From contig JANOHV010000208.1 of assembly GCA_031406795.1 (NCBI GenBank), forward strand, positions 1-53,457: DNA of 53,457 nt, written 5' to 3'. This DNA is from DATDCY01 sp031406795 [NCBI: Candidatus Rokuibacteriota bacterium]. Lineage in GTDB: Bacteria > JAUVQV01. A program made the position numbers and the translations under genes. The notes beneath the pieces are model-generated. The model was given only the letters and a program-made list of their open reading frames with translations. It was not told the origin of the DNA and ran no database searches. This document shows, one piece after another, positions 9,308 through 17,782 of the stretch; within the stretch, counting starts at the first letter, position 1; every line of letters starts with the position of its first letter.

Positions 9308-10525
9308 CTATTTTTTGCGGGCGCGCTGGGCCACGCGGCCCTGAATCTTCAGCGGCAGGCCCCAGAGTTTGGTGAACGCCTCGCCGGCCTTATGGTCGAA
9401 GGTGTCGCCCGCCTCGTAGGTCGCCAGGTTCTTGTCGTACAGCGAGAAGGGGGAGCGGCGCGCCAGCGGGCGGCAGGAGCCCTTGTAGAGCGAGAGACGC
9501 ACCTGGCCGGCGACGCGGCGCTGGGTCGTGGCCACGAAGGCGTCGAGCGCTTCGCGCAGCGGCGAGAACCACCAGCCGTTGTAGACGCACTCGGAGTATT
9601 TCGTAACGAGCGTCTGCTTGGCGTGCAGCAGTTCGCGGTCGAGCACCAGGGATTCGAGCTCCTGGTGGGCGGCGCGCAGGATCGTCGCGCCCGGGGCCTC
9701 GTAGATCTCGCGCGACTTGATGCCGACGAGACGGTTCTCCACGAGGTCGGTCACGCCGACGCCGTGCCTGCCGCCAAGCCGGTTGAGGGCGACGATCAGC
9801 GAGACGAGATCCTTCTTCTTCCCGTTGAGGGTCACGGGGACGCCGCATTCGAAACCGACCTCGATCTCCTCGGCCTTGTCCGGCGCCAGCCGCGGGATTG
9901 TCGTCAGCGTGAAGATGTCCTCCGGCGGCTCGACCCACGGGTCCTCGAGGACGCCGCACTCGATGCTGATGCCCCAGAGGTTCTTGTCGAGGCTGTAGGG
10001 CTTCTCCTTCGTGACCGGCACCGGGATGTCGTGCAGCGCGGCGTACTCGATCTCCTGGTCGCGGCTCGTGAACTCCCACTCGCGCACCGGCGCGACGATC
10101 TTCAAGTGCGGCGCCAGCGCCATCACCGAGACGTCGAAGCGCACCTGATCGTTGCCTTTGCCGGTGGAGCCGTGAGCCACGGCCTCGGCGCCCTCCTCCT
10201 CGGCGATCTCGACGAGATGCTTGGCGATCAGCGGCCGGCCGAGGGCGGTCGCCATCAGGTACTTGCCCTCGTAGATCGCCCCCGCCTGCAGCGCCGGCAC
10301 GACGTACTGCTCGGCGAACTCGCGGCGCAGGTCCCGGACGACGGCTTTCACCGCCCCGGTCTTGAGCGCCTTGGCTCGAATCGCATTGAGGTCCTCTTCC
10401 TGCCCCAGATCGGCGATGAAGGCCACGACGTCGTAGCCGTACTTCTCCCCGAGCCACTTGATGATGACCGAAGTATCGAGGCCCCCGGAGTACGCCAGTA
10501 CGATCTTCTTGGTCTTCTTCGCCAT
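9308..10525 (-). CDS. argG: Argininosuccinate synthase
   Basis: It joins citrulline and aspartate using ATP. The N-type ATP pyrophosphatase loop AYSGGLDTS is at residues 11-19, with the family motifs STGKGNDQVRF and GRHGVG. The ATG at 10525 (405 residues) is preferred over an in-frame ATG at 10534, because the AGAAGG ribosome site abuts the upstream ATG but lies 9-10 bp from this one. It sits between argF and argH, 34 bp after argF. Confidence 0.97.
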   Translation of the reverse strand: MAKKTKKIVLAYSGGLDTSVIIKWLGEKYGYDVVAFIADLGQEEDLNAIRAKALKTGAVKAVVRDLRREFAEQYVVPALQAGAIYEGKYLMATALGRPLIAKHLVEIAEEEGAEAVAHGSTGKGNDQVRFDVSVMALAPHLKIVAPVREWEFTSRDQEIEYAALHDIPVPVTKEKPYSLDKNLWGISIECGVLEDPWVEPPEDIFTLTTIPRLAPDKAEEIEVGFECGVPVTLNGKKKDLVSLIVALNRLGGRHGVGVTDLVENRLVGIKSREIYEAPGATILRAAHQELESLVLDRELLHAKQTLVTKYSECVYNGWWFSPLREALDAFVATTQRRVAGQVRLSLYKGSCRPLARRSPFSLYDKNLATYEAGDTFDHKAGEAFTKLWGLPLKIQGRVAQRARKK

Positions 10526-10559
10526 TGCCCCCATCCCTTCTGCGCCCTGATCCGGCCGC

Positions 10560-11492
10560 CTACCGTTGCTTTCGCGTCAACAGCCGCACCAGCAGCGCCT
10601 TTTGCGCGTGCAGCCGGTTCTCCGCCTGCTCGAAGACGAGGGACTGCGGCCCGTCGATCACTTCCGCCGCGATCTCTTCCCCGCGGTGCGCCGGCAGGCA
10701 GTGCAGCACGCTGGCGCCGGGTTTCGCGCGCGCCAGCAGCTTTGCGTCAATCTGGAAGCCGCGGAACGCCTTGAGTCGGCGTTTGGTCTCGCGCTCCTGT
10801 CCCATGCTGGTCCAGACATCCGTGTAGAGAAAATCGGCGCCCGCGACGGCGGCAACCGGATCGCGCACGACCCGCGGCGGCAGCCCGCGGCCCTTCCAGA
10901 GCCGCTGCGCTTCAGCGAGGACGCCCGGGTCGGGGTCGTAGCCTTCGGGGGCGGCGAGGACGAAATCGATGCCGAGCAGTCCGGAGGCGAGTATCCAGGA
11001 GTGCGCGACGTTGTTGCCGTCGCCGATGTAGGCTACTTTGATGCGCTCGAGCGTCCCGCGGACCTCGCGGATGGTCAGCAGATCGGCGAGGATCTGGCAG
11101 GGGTGCGAGAAATCGGAGAGGCCGTTGATGACCGGGATGGACGCGGCCGCGGACCAGGCCTCCAATTCCGCGTGCGCAAAGGTGCGGATGACGATGCCGT
11201 CGAGAAAGCGCGAGACCACCCGGGCGGTGTCCTCGAGCGTCTCGCTGCGGTTGAGCTGGATCTCGCCCGGGTTGAGCGGGAGACTCGAGCCGCCGAGCTG
11301 TGTCATGCCCACCTGAAAGGAGAGGCGGGTGCGCGTCGAGGGTTTGGTGAAGAGCAGGCCGAGCGTCCGGCCCTCGAGGCTGCGGTTGCGTTTTCCGGCC
11401 CGGTGCTCCTTCTTGAGCCGCGTGGCCTCGTCGATGAGGCGCCGGATCTCGGCGGCGCTCAAATCGAGGATGCTCAAAAAGTCCTTCTTCAT
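10560..11492 (-). CDS. argF: Ornithine carbamoyltransferase
   Basis: A 310-residue protein. The carbamoyl-phosphate motif STRTR occurs in FTKPSTRTRLSFQVG, and the ornithine-side motif HCLPAHRGEE carries the catalytic Cys. The latter identifies an ornithine rather than aspartate transcarbamoylase. It makes citrulline for argG, the next gene. First gene of a three-gene arginine operon (argF-argG-argH). No ArgR-type box was recognised upstream. Confidence 0.96.
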   Translation of the reverse strand: MKKDFLSILDLSAAEIRRLIDEATRLKKEHRAGKRNRSLEGRTLGLLFTKPSTRTRLSFQVGMTQLGGSSLPLNPGEIQLNRSETLEDTARVVSRFLDGIVIRTFAHAELEAWSAAASIPVINGLSDFSHPCQILADLLTIREVRGTLERIKVAYIGDGNNVAHSWILASGLLGIDFVLAAPEGYDPDPGVLAEAQRLWKGRGLPPRVVRDPVAAVAGADFLYTDVWTSMGQERETKRRLKAFRGFQIDAKLLARAKPGASVLHCLPAHRGEEIAAEVIDGPQSLVFEQAENRLHAQKALLVRLLTRKQR

Positions 11493-11531
11493 CGTATCGT
11501 GCCCATCCTTTCCTGAACCGTGGGAGAAGGA

Positions 11532-11560
11532 ACTATACTTTCCTTCCCGGCGCGGTGCAA
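11532..11560 (-). promoter_or_regulatory. Possible sigma70 promoter of argFGH
   Basis: On the minus strand TTGCAC (11560-11555) and TATAGT (11537-11532) are separated by 17 bp. The -10 is good (5/6) and the -35 poor (3/6). The start of transcription would fall near 11525, about 33 nt before the argF ATG. Confidence 0.4.
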
Positions 11561-11698
11561 GGGAGAGAAAGGGCGTCCCGCCCGGCGGCGGACCCGGCGC
11601 TCTTGAATTACGCCCGCGGATTGTGGGACAATATAAACAAAAGTGGGGCTCGCGCAGTACTCCAGGACTCTGAGATTGTCGTCGCGGAGGACATACGG

Positions 11699-12571
11699 AT
11701 GGAGAGGCGGATCCGTCTCCTGGTGTCCCTGACGGCTGGGGTCATGTCGGTTCTCGCCGGCTGTGCCCCGGTCAACCGCGGCTTGTCGCGCGACGCCGGA
11801 CAAGCGTGGGTGACGGATGCGGCGACGGGGATCGGCTTCTTCCTGATCCCCGGCGGGGAGTTCACGATGGGTTTGAGCGAGGGCTCGGCCAACGAGAAAC
11901 CGCCGCACAAGGTCAGAGTCAGCAGCTTCCTGATGGCGCGGACCGAGGTCACTATTGCCCAGTTCGCCAGGTTTGTGCAGGAGAGCGGCTACCGGACCGA
12001 TGCCGAGAGGGAAGGGTCGGCGCGGGTCTGGGACGGCGGCGACTGGGCGAACGCGCCGGGCGCCTCCTGGAAGAAGCCCGTCGAGACGTGCGGGGATGAC
12101 TGCCCGGTCAGCTATCTCTCCTGGAACGACGCGGCTGCGTTCTGCGCGTGGGCGAAGATGCGGTTACCGACCGATGCGGAGTGGGAGTACGCCGCGGGGG
12201 ACGGGGGAGAACATCGCTACTGGGCCGGGACCTCCCGCGATCGGGATCTCCACGAATACGCCTGGTTCCGGCCGAACTCGGGGAGACAACTGCACCCCGT
12301 GGGCCAAAAGAGGCCGAATGGCTTCGGCCTCTTCGACATGAGCGGCAACGTCGCGGAGTGGTGCAGCGACTGGTATGGACCGTACTACTATGACGAATCA
12401 CCCTACGAGAACCCGCGCGGGCCGTCGTCCGGCAGGTCACGAGCGCTGCGCGGGGGCACGGCGTACCACGATGCCACCCGGATCCGAATCACCTACCGCG
12501 GCATGCAGCGGCCCGACTTCGCGCACAGCGGCATCGGATTCCGGCCGGTGCGCGATCTCCCCGCCCCCTGA
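11699..12571 (+). CDS. SUMF1/formylglycine-generating-enzyme-like lipoprotein
   Basis: A 290-residue protein. Start ATG 11699 has GGAGG 8 bp before it and begins a lipoprotein signal with lipobox VLAGC. The mature part is a single FGE-sulfatase/PvdO-type domain: GGEFTMG near the start, KMRLPTDAEWEYAA, NGFGLFDMSGNVAEWCSDWY and a C-terminal GIGFRPVRD. This fold is shared by formylglycine-generating enzymes and many non-catalytic carbohydrate or cofactor binders. The paired active-site cysteines of true FGE are not evident, so I would not call it a sulfatase activator. Anchored in the outer membrane or facing the periplasm. Monocistronic and convergent with the haem cluster. Confidence 0.8.
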   Translation: MERRIRLLVSLTAGVMSVLAGCAPVNRGLSRDAGQAWVTDAATGIGFFLIPGGEFTMGLSEGSANEKPPHKVRVSSFLMARTEVTIAQFARFVQESGYRTDAEREGSARVWDGGDWANAPGASWKKPVETCGDDCPVSYLSWNDAAAFCAWAKMRLPTDAEWEYAAGDGGEHRYWAGTSRDRDLHEYAWFRPNSGRQLHPVGQKRPNGFGLFDMSGNVAEWCSDWYGPYYYDESPYENPRGPSSGRSRALRGGTAYHDATRIRITYRGMQRPDFAHSGIGFRPVRDLPAP

Positions 12572-12675
12572 CCGGCTGCGGAAACACCCCGTAATCCACG
12601 GAAATGGTGTTGTCGCGGCTCCCGTGGCGTCTGGCGTTGGCTCGAAGCGGTATGATCTCGCCGTCGGCGGCGGGC

Positions 12676-13887
12676 TCAGCCGGCTACGCGGGCGAATTCC
12701 TCGAATGAGCGCAGCACGCAGTCCTCGATCGCGAGTCCCTTGAAATAGTTCCCCGTCAGCGCGAGCCGGCGCCCGGCGAGCTGGCGGTCGAGTTCCGCGA
12801 CAATGCGGTCGTGGCCGAGGGCCGGGGCAGGGAGCAGGGTCTGTCGTGTCACGGGTTCTCCCAGTTCGGGTACGGGACAGCGCAGCACTTCGCTCATGCG
12901 CCGCAGCTGCTCCTCCCGGCTGTGCCCCGACTTGAAGTGGAACGTGAAGGCGCGATGGTTCGGGTCCGGAAAGGGGTCGCGCGTGACCGCCGAAAAGAAG
13001 ATGTCCCTGGCCGGGATCACGAACGCGGCCTCCGGCATCCAGCAGCGCGCGTGCGGCAGGACCACGCCCAGCGAGTCGACGCCCACCGTCTTCACCGGCC
13101 TCAGGGCCTGCGCCAGCGCGGGGAAGTCGCCGCGGAGCAGCGCGGCGGTCGCGTCGATGGGGGTCGCGATCGCCGCAATCGGCGCCTCGAAGCTCCGTCC
13201 ATCCGCGGTCGTGACGACAAAACCCGCCTCCGATGGCGCGACGCGAGTGCCCACGGCTCCGGTTGTCACCCGAAGGCCGGGAGTGCGCAGGGCTTCATCG
13301 CACACGGTCTGCAGGCCGCCTTCGAACCCGTAGCTGCGCGGGTACTCCTTGCGTCGCGGCCGTTTCTTGAAGAGGGAGCCGGGACCGTCGGCGGGAAAGC
13401 CGTCGGCGTCCTGGGATGGGACGGCCGCGAGGAAGGGCCTGAGGAAGCGTTCATAGTTCCCCCGCCCGAGCAGGCCGCTGTAATACTGGCCCATGGTGCG
13501 CCCCTTCTTGCCGCGCAGGATCGCGAAGGGGGCGCTCGTCACGATCTCGAGCCAGTTAAAGCGGCGCAGCAGGGCCGGGGGACTCAGCCATTCGTAGGCG
13601 CCGTCGCGCAAGTACCCGAACTGGGCGCGAGCGGGGCCCCGCTGCACGATCTTGGCGGCGGCGCCGCTGCCGGCGGCGATGTCGAGAAAACCGCCGTAGC
13701 TGTTGTAGGTGGTGTGCGCTCCCAGTTCGTGCCAGTAGCCATCGGCCGTGCGGTGCGAGTGCAGACAGCCGCCGCAGCGGTTGCCGCTCTCGAGGAGCAG
13801 CACGGATCGGCCGGCACGCGCCGCCTTCCACGCGAAGGCGATGCCGCTGATGCCGCCGCCGACGACGATGACCTCGGTCTTCTCCAT
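12676..13887 (-). CDS. hemY: FAD-dependent protoporphyrinogen/coproporphyrinogen oxidase-like (HemY family)
   Basis: A 403-residue flavoprotein of the amine-oxidase superfamily. The dinucleotide loop VVGGGISGIAFAWKAA is at residues 8-23, followed by an acidic residue ending beta-2 (LLLES) and GGCLHSHR. The C-terminus (LALTGNYFKGLAIEDCVLRS) is the FAD-contact region seen in HemY/PPOX proteins. In this family protoporphyrinogen or coproporphyrinogen is oxidised, usually with O2, though anaerobes use other acceptors. It lies downstream of hemH and hemE on the same strand, which supports a porphyrin role. A repeat-rich 280-bp gap separates it from hemH, so it may be a separate unit. Confidence 0.78.
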   Translation of the reverse strand: MEKTEVIVVGGGISGIAFAWKAARAGRSVLLLESGNRCGGCLHSHRTADGYWHELGAHTTYNSYGGFLDIAAGSGAAAKIVQRGPARAQFGYLRDGAYEWLSPPALLRRFNWLEIVTSAPFAILRGKKGRTMGQYYSGLLGRGNYERFLRPFLAAVPSQDADGFPADGPGSLFKKRPRRKEYPRSYGFEGGLQTVCDEALRTPGLRVTTGAVGTRVAPSEAGFVVTTADGRSFEAPIAAIATPIDATAALLRGDFPALAQALRPVKTVGVDSLGVVLPHARCWMPEAAFVIPARDIFFSAVTRDPFPDPNHRAFTFHFKSGHSREEQLRRMSEVLRCPVPELGEPVTRQTLLPAPALGHDRIVAELDRQLAGRRLALTGNYFKGLAIEDCVLRSFEEFARVAG

Positions 13888-13971
13888 TTGTGCGTGCTCC
13901 TCCCGCTCTTGATTTCCACCCCCTTGTAACGAGGGCTCGCGATCATGTCAATTGCCGAAATGCCTCTCAGT

Positions 13972-14126
13972 GTAGCCCTTCAGTGAACGGTGGCCCGATC
14001 AGTACCGTTCGCCCTGAGCCCGTCGAAGGGCGCTTGTGTGAAGACTTCCCGTTCGTGGTTCGACCGTTCGTCAAGCTCACGGCTCACCACGAACGGGAAA
14101 AGTTCCGCACTTCACTGAAGGGTTAC
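13972..14126. repeat. Composite palindromic intergenic element
   Basis: Outer arms GTAGCCCTTCAGTGAA (13972-13987) and its inverse at 14111-14126 differ at one base. Inside lies a perfect 13-bp inverted repeat, TTCCCGTTCGTGG (14046-14058) with CCACGAACGGGAA (14087-14099), and a smaller hairpin around CCCTGAGCCCGTCGAAGGG (about 14010-14030). The whole can fold into a branched stem. It fills the gap between the HemY-like gene and hemH. The inner sequences resemble a short palindrome family that is common in environmental genomes. Confidence 0.65.
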
Positions 14127-14168
14127 CTCTCAGCCGGTCCCTGAAAAGCCGGGCGTGGCAGGCGCCTT

Positions 14169-15146
14169 TCAGCCACCCGCCGCGTCGCGGGCGAGGGCGG
14201 CGAGCAGCGCGATGAAGTCCGGTGCGTCGTTGAAGGCCGGGGTGCGGCGAAAGTCCACGCCGGCGGCCCGCGCCTCCTCGGTGTAGACGACGTCGATTTC
14301 ATGGAGCGTCTCGATCTGGTCGGAGACGAAGCTCAGCGGCACCATCAGCACCTGTTTGCGGCCCTCGGCGGCAAGCGTGCGCAACGTATCGGCGACCTCC
14401 GGGGCGAGCCACTTCACGGGGCCGGAACGGCTCTGGAAGGCCAGCCGCCAGGGCCGCTCGCCGATCGCCGGGAGCAATCCCTCCACCGTGGCCTTGACCT
14501 GATCGAGGTACGGGTCGCCCTGCCGGATCAGCTTTTCGGGCAGGTTGTGCGCCGAGAAGAGCACGAAGGCGTCGCGGCCGCCGTCGGGAAACTGCGCGAG
14601 CGCGGCGGCGATCCGGTCGGCGTGGGCCTTGAGAAAGAGCGGGTGGCGGAAGAACTGGTCGACGCTCCGCATCTGGCAATTGAGCGGTCGCCGACGCAGC
14701 AGCCGATGCAATTCGCCGATGCTGCTGCCGCCGACCGCGCGCGAGTAGTGGGGGTAGAGCGAGAGCGCGACCAGCCGCGACGGGCGCAGCGCAGCGGCCT
14801 CCTCGAGCGCCTCTTCGGTAAACGGGTGCCAGTAGCGCATCGCGACGAGGACGCGCCAGCGCGGGCCCTCCCCGGCGTTCAGGCGCGTCTGAAGCGCCTG
14901 CGCCTGGCGCGCCGTGAGCTCGCCCTGCGGCGACTTGCCGCCGAGCAGGCGGTAGCGGGGGAGGACTTTGGCGGCGCGCTTCGCCGCGATCCTTCGCGCG
15001 ACGAATCCCCGCACAAAGCCGGGAAGCGGCAAGGGGAGGATTTCGGGGTCCAGGAAGAGATTGGTCAGGAACGGCGCGATGGCGGCCTCGGAGTCCGGCC
15101 CCCCCATGTTCATCAGCAGGACAACATTCGGGCCGGGTCCGGTCAT
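14169..15146 (-). CDS. hemH: Ferrochelatase
   Basis: It inserts Fe2+ into the porphyrin ring. With ATG 15146 (AAGG 7 bp upstream; a second ATG at 15149 is equally possible) the protein has 325 residues. It starts as ferrochelatases do, NVVLLMNMGGPDS, and holds the metal-site histidine in LFSAHNLPEKLI and the C-terminal SFVSDQIETLHEID stretch with the conserved Glu. Downstream of hemE with a repeat between. The frame stays open upstream through a dispersed palindrome (15160-15186), which should not be taken as coding. Confidence 0.93.
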   Translation of the reverse strand: MTGPGPNVVLLMNMGGPDSEAAIAPFLTNLFLDPEILPLPLPGFVRGFVARRIAAKRAAKVLPRYRLLGGKSPQGELTARQAQALQTRLNAGEGPRWRVLVAMRYWHPFTEEALEEAAALRPSRLVALSLYPHYSRAVGGSSIGELHRLLRRRPLNCQMRSVDQFFRHPLFLKAHADRIAAALAQFPDGGRDAFVLFSAHNLPEKLIRQGDPYLDQVKATVEGLLPAIGERPWRLAFQSRSGPVKWLAPEVADTLRTLAAEGRKQVLMVPLSFVSDQIETLHEIDVVYTEEARAAGVDFRRTPAFNDAPDFIALLAALARDAAGG

Positions 15147-15159
15147 CATGCGACCTTTC

Positions 15160-15186
15160 GTAGGGGCGGGGTTGACCCCCGCCCGG
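15160..15186. repeat. Dispersed palindrome, family B (GGGGCGGGGTTGA type)
   Basis: An inverted repeat (GGGGCGGGGTTGACCCCCGCCC) that also occurs as a tandem set at 50559-50679. It sits directly before the hemH ribosome site, in the hemE-hemH gap. Confidence 0.75.
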
Positions 15187-15237
15187 AAGGACGGTTGCGC
15201 ACGGGAGGGGACCAATCCCAGCCTGTGCGCCGGTCAG

Positions 15238-15267
15238 GTTCGGGAGGGGATGAACCCCTCCCCTACA
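15238..15267. repeat. Dispersed palindrome, family A, overlapping the hemE stop
   Basis: GGTTCGGGAGGGGATGAACC and the following CCTCCCCTAC form a strong hairpin. Near-identical copies lie at 50469-50502 and, inverted, at 36909-36943. The hemE stop codon (TAG, 15265-15263 on the minus strand) is inside the repeat. Confidence 0.75.
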
Positions 15268-16315
15268 CCTTGTACTTGTGGACCTCGTCCACCAGGATCT
15301 GCGCGGCCGCCACCGAGCACTGCGGCAGGATGCCGTGGCCGAGGTTGAAGATGTGGCCGGGCAGCTTGGCGTTCGCCGTGAGCACCTCGCGCACCCGGGC
15401 GCGCAGTTCGCGCTCGGGGAGAAAGAGCGAGCAGGGGTCGAGGTTGCCCTGGACCGCGACCTTCCGGCCGAGCCGCTTGCGCGCCACGTCGATGTCGACG
15501 CGCCAGTCCAGACCGACGACGTCCGCGCCGGTGTCGCGCACCTGCTCGAGCACGCCGCCGCCGTCGTAGACGAAGTGGATGACCGGCACGCCGGTCTTCT
15601 TCAGCCGCTTGATGATCCGCGCCGACCACGGGGCGGCGAGCGTCCGGTAGTCGCGCGGGGAGAGCGCCCCGGCCCAGGAGTCGAAGAGTTGCACGGCCTC
15701 GGCACCCGCCTCGACCTGCGCGAGCAGGTACTTCTCGACTGTGGCGGTGATCTTCTGCATCAGGGTACGGTAGAGCGCCGGCTCCTGAAACATCATCTGT
15801 TTGATCCCGACGTAGCTCTTCGAACCGCCGCCTTCGACCATGTAGGAAGCCAGCGTCCAGGGCGCGCCCGAAAATCCGATGAGCGGGACCTTCCCGGCCA
15901 GCCCCCGGCGGATCATCCGCACCGCCTCCACTACGAACGGCATCGTCTCGTGGGGGTCCGGCACGACGAGGCGCGCCACGTCGCGGGCGGTGCGCACCGG
16001 CTTCGCGAGGACCGGCCCCTTGGCCTCGGTGAACTCCACGGGCACGCCCATGGCCTCCACCGGGATCAGGATGTCGGAGAAGAGGATCGCCGCGTCCACG
16101 CCGAGCTGTTCGACGGGCAGCAGCGTGACCTGCGTCGAGAGCTCGGGCTGCTTGCAGAGCTCCATGAACGTGTACTTCTTGCGCATCGCGCGGTACTCCG
16201 GCTGGTAGCGCCCGGCCTGGCGCATGATCCAGACCGGGGTGCGCCGGACCTTGTTACCGCGGCAGGCCTCGAGAAAGTCGTGGGTTGCAGGTCGCGCTTC
16301 GGTGCGTTTCGTCAT
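15263..16315 (-). CDS. hemE: Uroporphyrinogen decarboxylase
   Basis: A 350-residue enzyme converting uroporphyrinogen III to coproporphyrinogen III. Family marks: [17 protein letters not shown] near the N-terminus, the catalytic Asp region [14 protein letters not shown], and [19 protein letters not shown] 16315 overlaps the stop of the upstream radical SAM gene (ATGA), showing translational coupling. The stop codon is supplied by a dispersed palindrome. An in-frame extension upstream of 16315 has no family similarity and is not used. Confidence 0.95.
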   Translation of the reverse strand: MTKRTEARPATHDFLEACRGNKVRRTPVWIMRQAGRYQPEYRAMRKKYTFMELCKQPELSTQVTLLPVEQLGVDAAILFSDILIPVEAMGVPVEFTEAKGPVLAKPVRTARDVARLVVPDPHETMPFVVEAVRMIRRGLAGKVPLIGFSGAPWTLASYMVEGGGSKSYVGIKQMMFQEPALYRTLMQKITATVEKYLLAQVEAGAEAVQLFDSWAGALSPRDYRTLAAPWSARIIKRLKKTGVPVIHFVYDGGGVLEQVRDTGADVVGLDWRVDIDVARKRLGRKVAVQGNLDPCSLFLPERELRARVREVLTANAKLPGHIFNLGHGILPQCSVAAAQILVDEVHKYKV

Positions 16316-17391
16316 GACGTGCAGCTGCTCCTCATCATCCTGATCGGGGTATAGGTGCAGAACGGTTCCTCGTCCAGATAATCGCCGGTCACGGCGTAGG
16401 CGCGGGCGCGGCAGCCGCCGCAGACGTTGAGGTACTCGCACTGGCCGCACTTGCCCTTGTAGCCCTTGAAGTTGCGCAGCTCGAGAAAGAGCGGCGATTT
16501 CTCCCAGATTTCGCGGAACGGAGTCTTCTTGACGTTGCCGGCCGAGACCGGGAAGTAGGAGCAGGGCTTGACCTCGCCGAAAGCGTCGATCAGGCAGATG
16601 CTCTGGGCGGCGATGCAGCCCTTGCCGCCGCCGGTGGAGAAGGTCAGCGAGCGGCGCTCGAACTTGACCCCCTCGGCCTTGGCCATCTGCGGCACGACCC
16701 GGTAGTAGTGCGGCGCGCAGGTCGGGCGCACGAGGAGTTCATGCTCGTTCTTCTCCATCTCGTAGTGCCACTTGAGGATCTCCTCGTAGTCCTCCTTGGA
16801 GATCAACTCGCCCATGATGTCCTCGCCGCGCCCGGTGGGAACGATCATGAACAGGTACCAGGCGGTGGCGCCGAGGCTCTTGGCCAGGCGCATCACGTTC
16901 GCGATGTCCCCCTGGTTGCGCTTCGTGAACGAGGAGTTGATCAGGAACGGGATGCCGTGCTTCTTCAGGAGCGCCGCGCCGCGCAGCGTGCCGTCGAAGG
17001 CGCCGGGCATCGAGCGGAAGTCGTCGTGGATCGCCGCCGTCGAGCCGTCCAGCGAGAGCGAGACCATGCGCAGCTGGGCGTCCTTCATCTTCTCGCAGAC
17101 GGCGTCGGTGATCAGCGTGCCGTTGGTCGCCATGCACATGCGCAGCCCGAGCGCGGTGCCGCGCCGGGCGATGTCGAAGACGTCCGGGCGCAGCAGCGGC
17201 TCGCCGCCGGAGAGCACGAGCACCGGCTTGGAGAGCTCCGCGATCTGGTCGAGCAGCGCGAAGGCCTCGGCCGTCGTGAAGTCCCCCTGCGCGGAGGTCA
17301 GCTCCGAGGAACAGCGGCAGTGGACGCAGCGCAGGTTGCAGCGCTGGGTCGTCTCCCAGGCGATCCACTTGGGCAGGAACGGTTCGACCAT
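16312..17391 (-). CDS. Radical SAM/SPASM protein, AhbC/AhbD/NirJ-like
   Basis: A 359-residue protein from ATG 17391. The radical SAM cluster cysteines are C18, C22 and C25 (CNLRCVHC). SSGG-like [12 protein letters not shown] follows, and a C-terminal auxiliary-cluster region has Cys-rich [19 protein letters not shown] and [13 protein letters not shown]. This layout, with [10 protein letters not shown] before the C-terminal cluster, is that of NirJ and the alternative-haem enzymes AhbC and AhbD, which trim side chains of siroheme-derived tetrapyrroles. Coupled to hemE by a 4-bp overlap, which supports a tetrapyrrole role. Which reaction it does cannot be settled from sequence. Confidence 0.8.
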   Translation of the reverse strand: MVEPFLPKWIAWETTQRCNLRCVHCRCSSELTSAQGDFTTAEAFALLDQIAELSKPVLVLSGGEPLLRPDVFDIARRGTALGLRMCMATNGTLITDAVCEKMKDAQLRMVSLSLDGSTAAIHDDFRSMPGAFDGTLRGAALLKKHGIPFLINSSFTKRNQGDIANVMRLAKSLGATAWYLFMIVPTGRGEDIMGELISKEDYEEILKWHYEMEKNEHELLVRPTCAPHYYRVVPQMAKAEGVKFERRSLTFSTGGGKGCIAAQSICLIDAFGEVKPCSYFPVSAGNVKKTPFREIWEKSPLFLELRNFKGYKGKCGQCEYLNVCGGCRARAYAVTGDYLDEEPFCTYTPIRMMRSSCTS

Positions 17392-17487
17392 GCTCTTCGC
17401 GGTCCTTTCTTGGCGGGTCCGGTCGCCGTCGACGAAAACCCCCGCCATCCCGTGCGGCGGGAGCGGCGGGGGGGCGCGAACCCGGAA

Positions 17488-17712
17488 CTACTTCTTTTTC
17501 TTCGGGGCGGCCTTCCTGGCGGCCGGCTTCTTCGCCGCGGCGATCTTTTTCGGGGCGGCCTTCACGGTCTTCTTGGCGGCCGGCTTCTTCGCGGTCTTCG
17601 CGACGAGCTCGGCGCCGCATTCGTAGCACTCGATCACGGCATCTCCCTGATCGGACACCAGCACCATGGTGCCGCAGGGTCTGCAGGCCAGCGTTTCCCT
17701 CTTCTTCGCCAT
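17488..17712 (-). CDS. Small zinc-ribbon protein with Ala/Lys-rich tail
   Basis: A 74-residue protein from ATG 17712 (GGGAGGG 6 bp upstream). The first 38 residues hold two CxxC knuckles (CRPC and CYEC) 17-18 residues apart, like a zinc ribbon or rubredoxin-type knuckle. The rest is almost only Ala, Lys and Pro (KKPAAKK, KAAPKK), like histone H1 tails, and suggests nucleic acid binding. It precedes the radical SAM-hemE pair by about 96 bp on the same strand. Function unknown. Confidence 0.75.
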   Translation of the reverse strand: MAKKRETLACRPCGTMVLVSDQGDAVIECYECGAELVAKTAKKPAAKKTVKAAPKKIAAAKKPAARKAAPKKKK

Positions 17713-17744
17713 CGTCGTCCCTCCCTGGATCGTTGGTTGCGGAA

Positions 17745-17774
17745 ATAGTAGGCTATCTGCCCGCCTCAATGCAA
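17745..17774 (-). promoter_or_regulatory. Possible sigma70 promoter of the zinc-ribbon/haem gene group
   Basis: Minus-strand TTGCAT (17774-17769), 18 bp, then TACTAT (17750-17745), ending 33 bp before the ATG. Both boxes are imperfect. Its position between divergent transcription territory of the TPR gene and this gene is plausible. Confidence 0.35.
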
Positions 17775-17782
17775 GGGATCGC

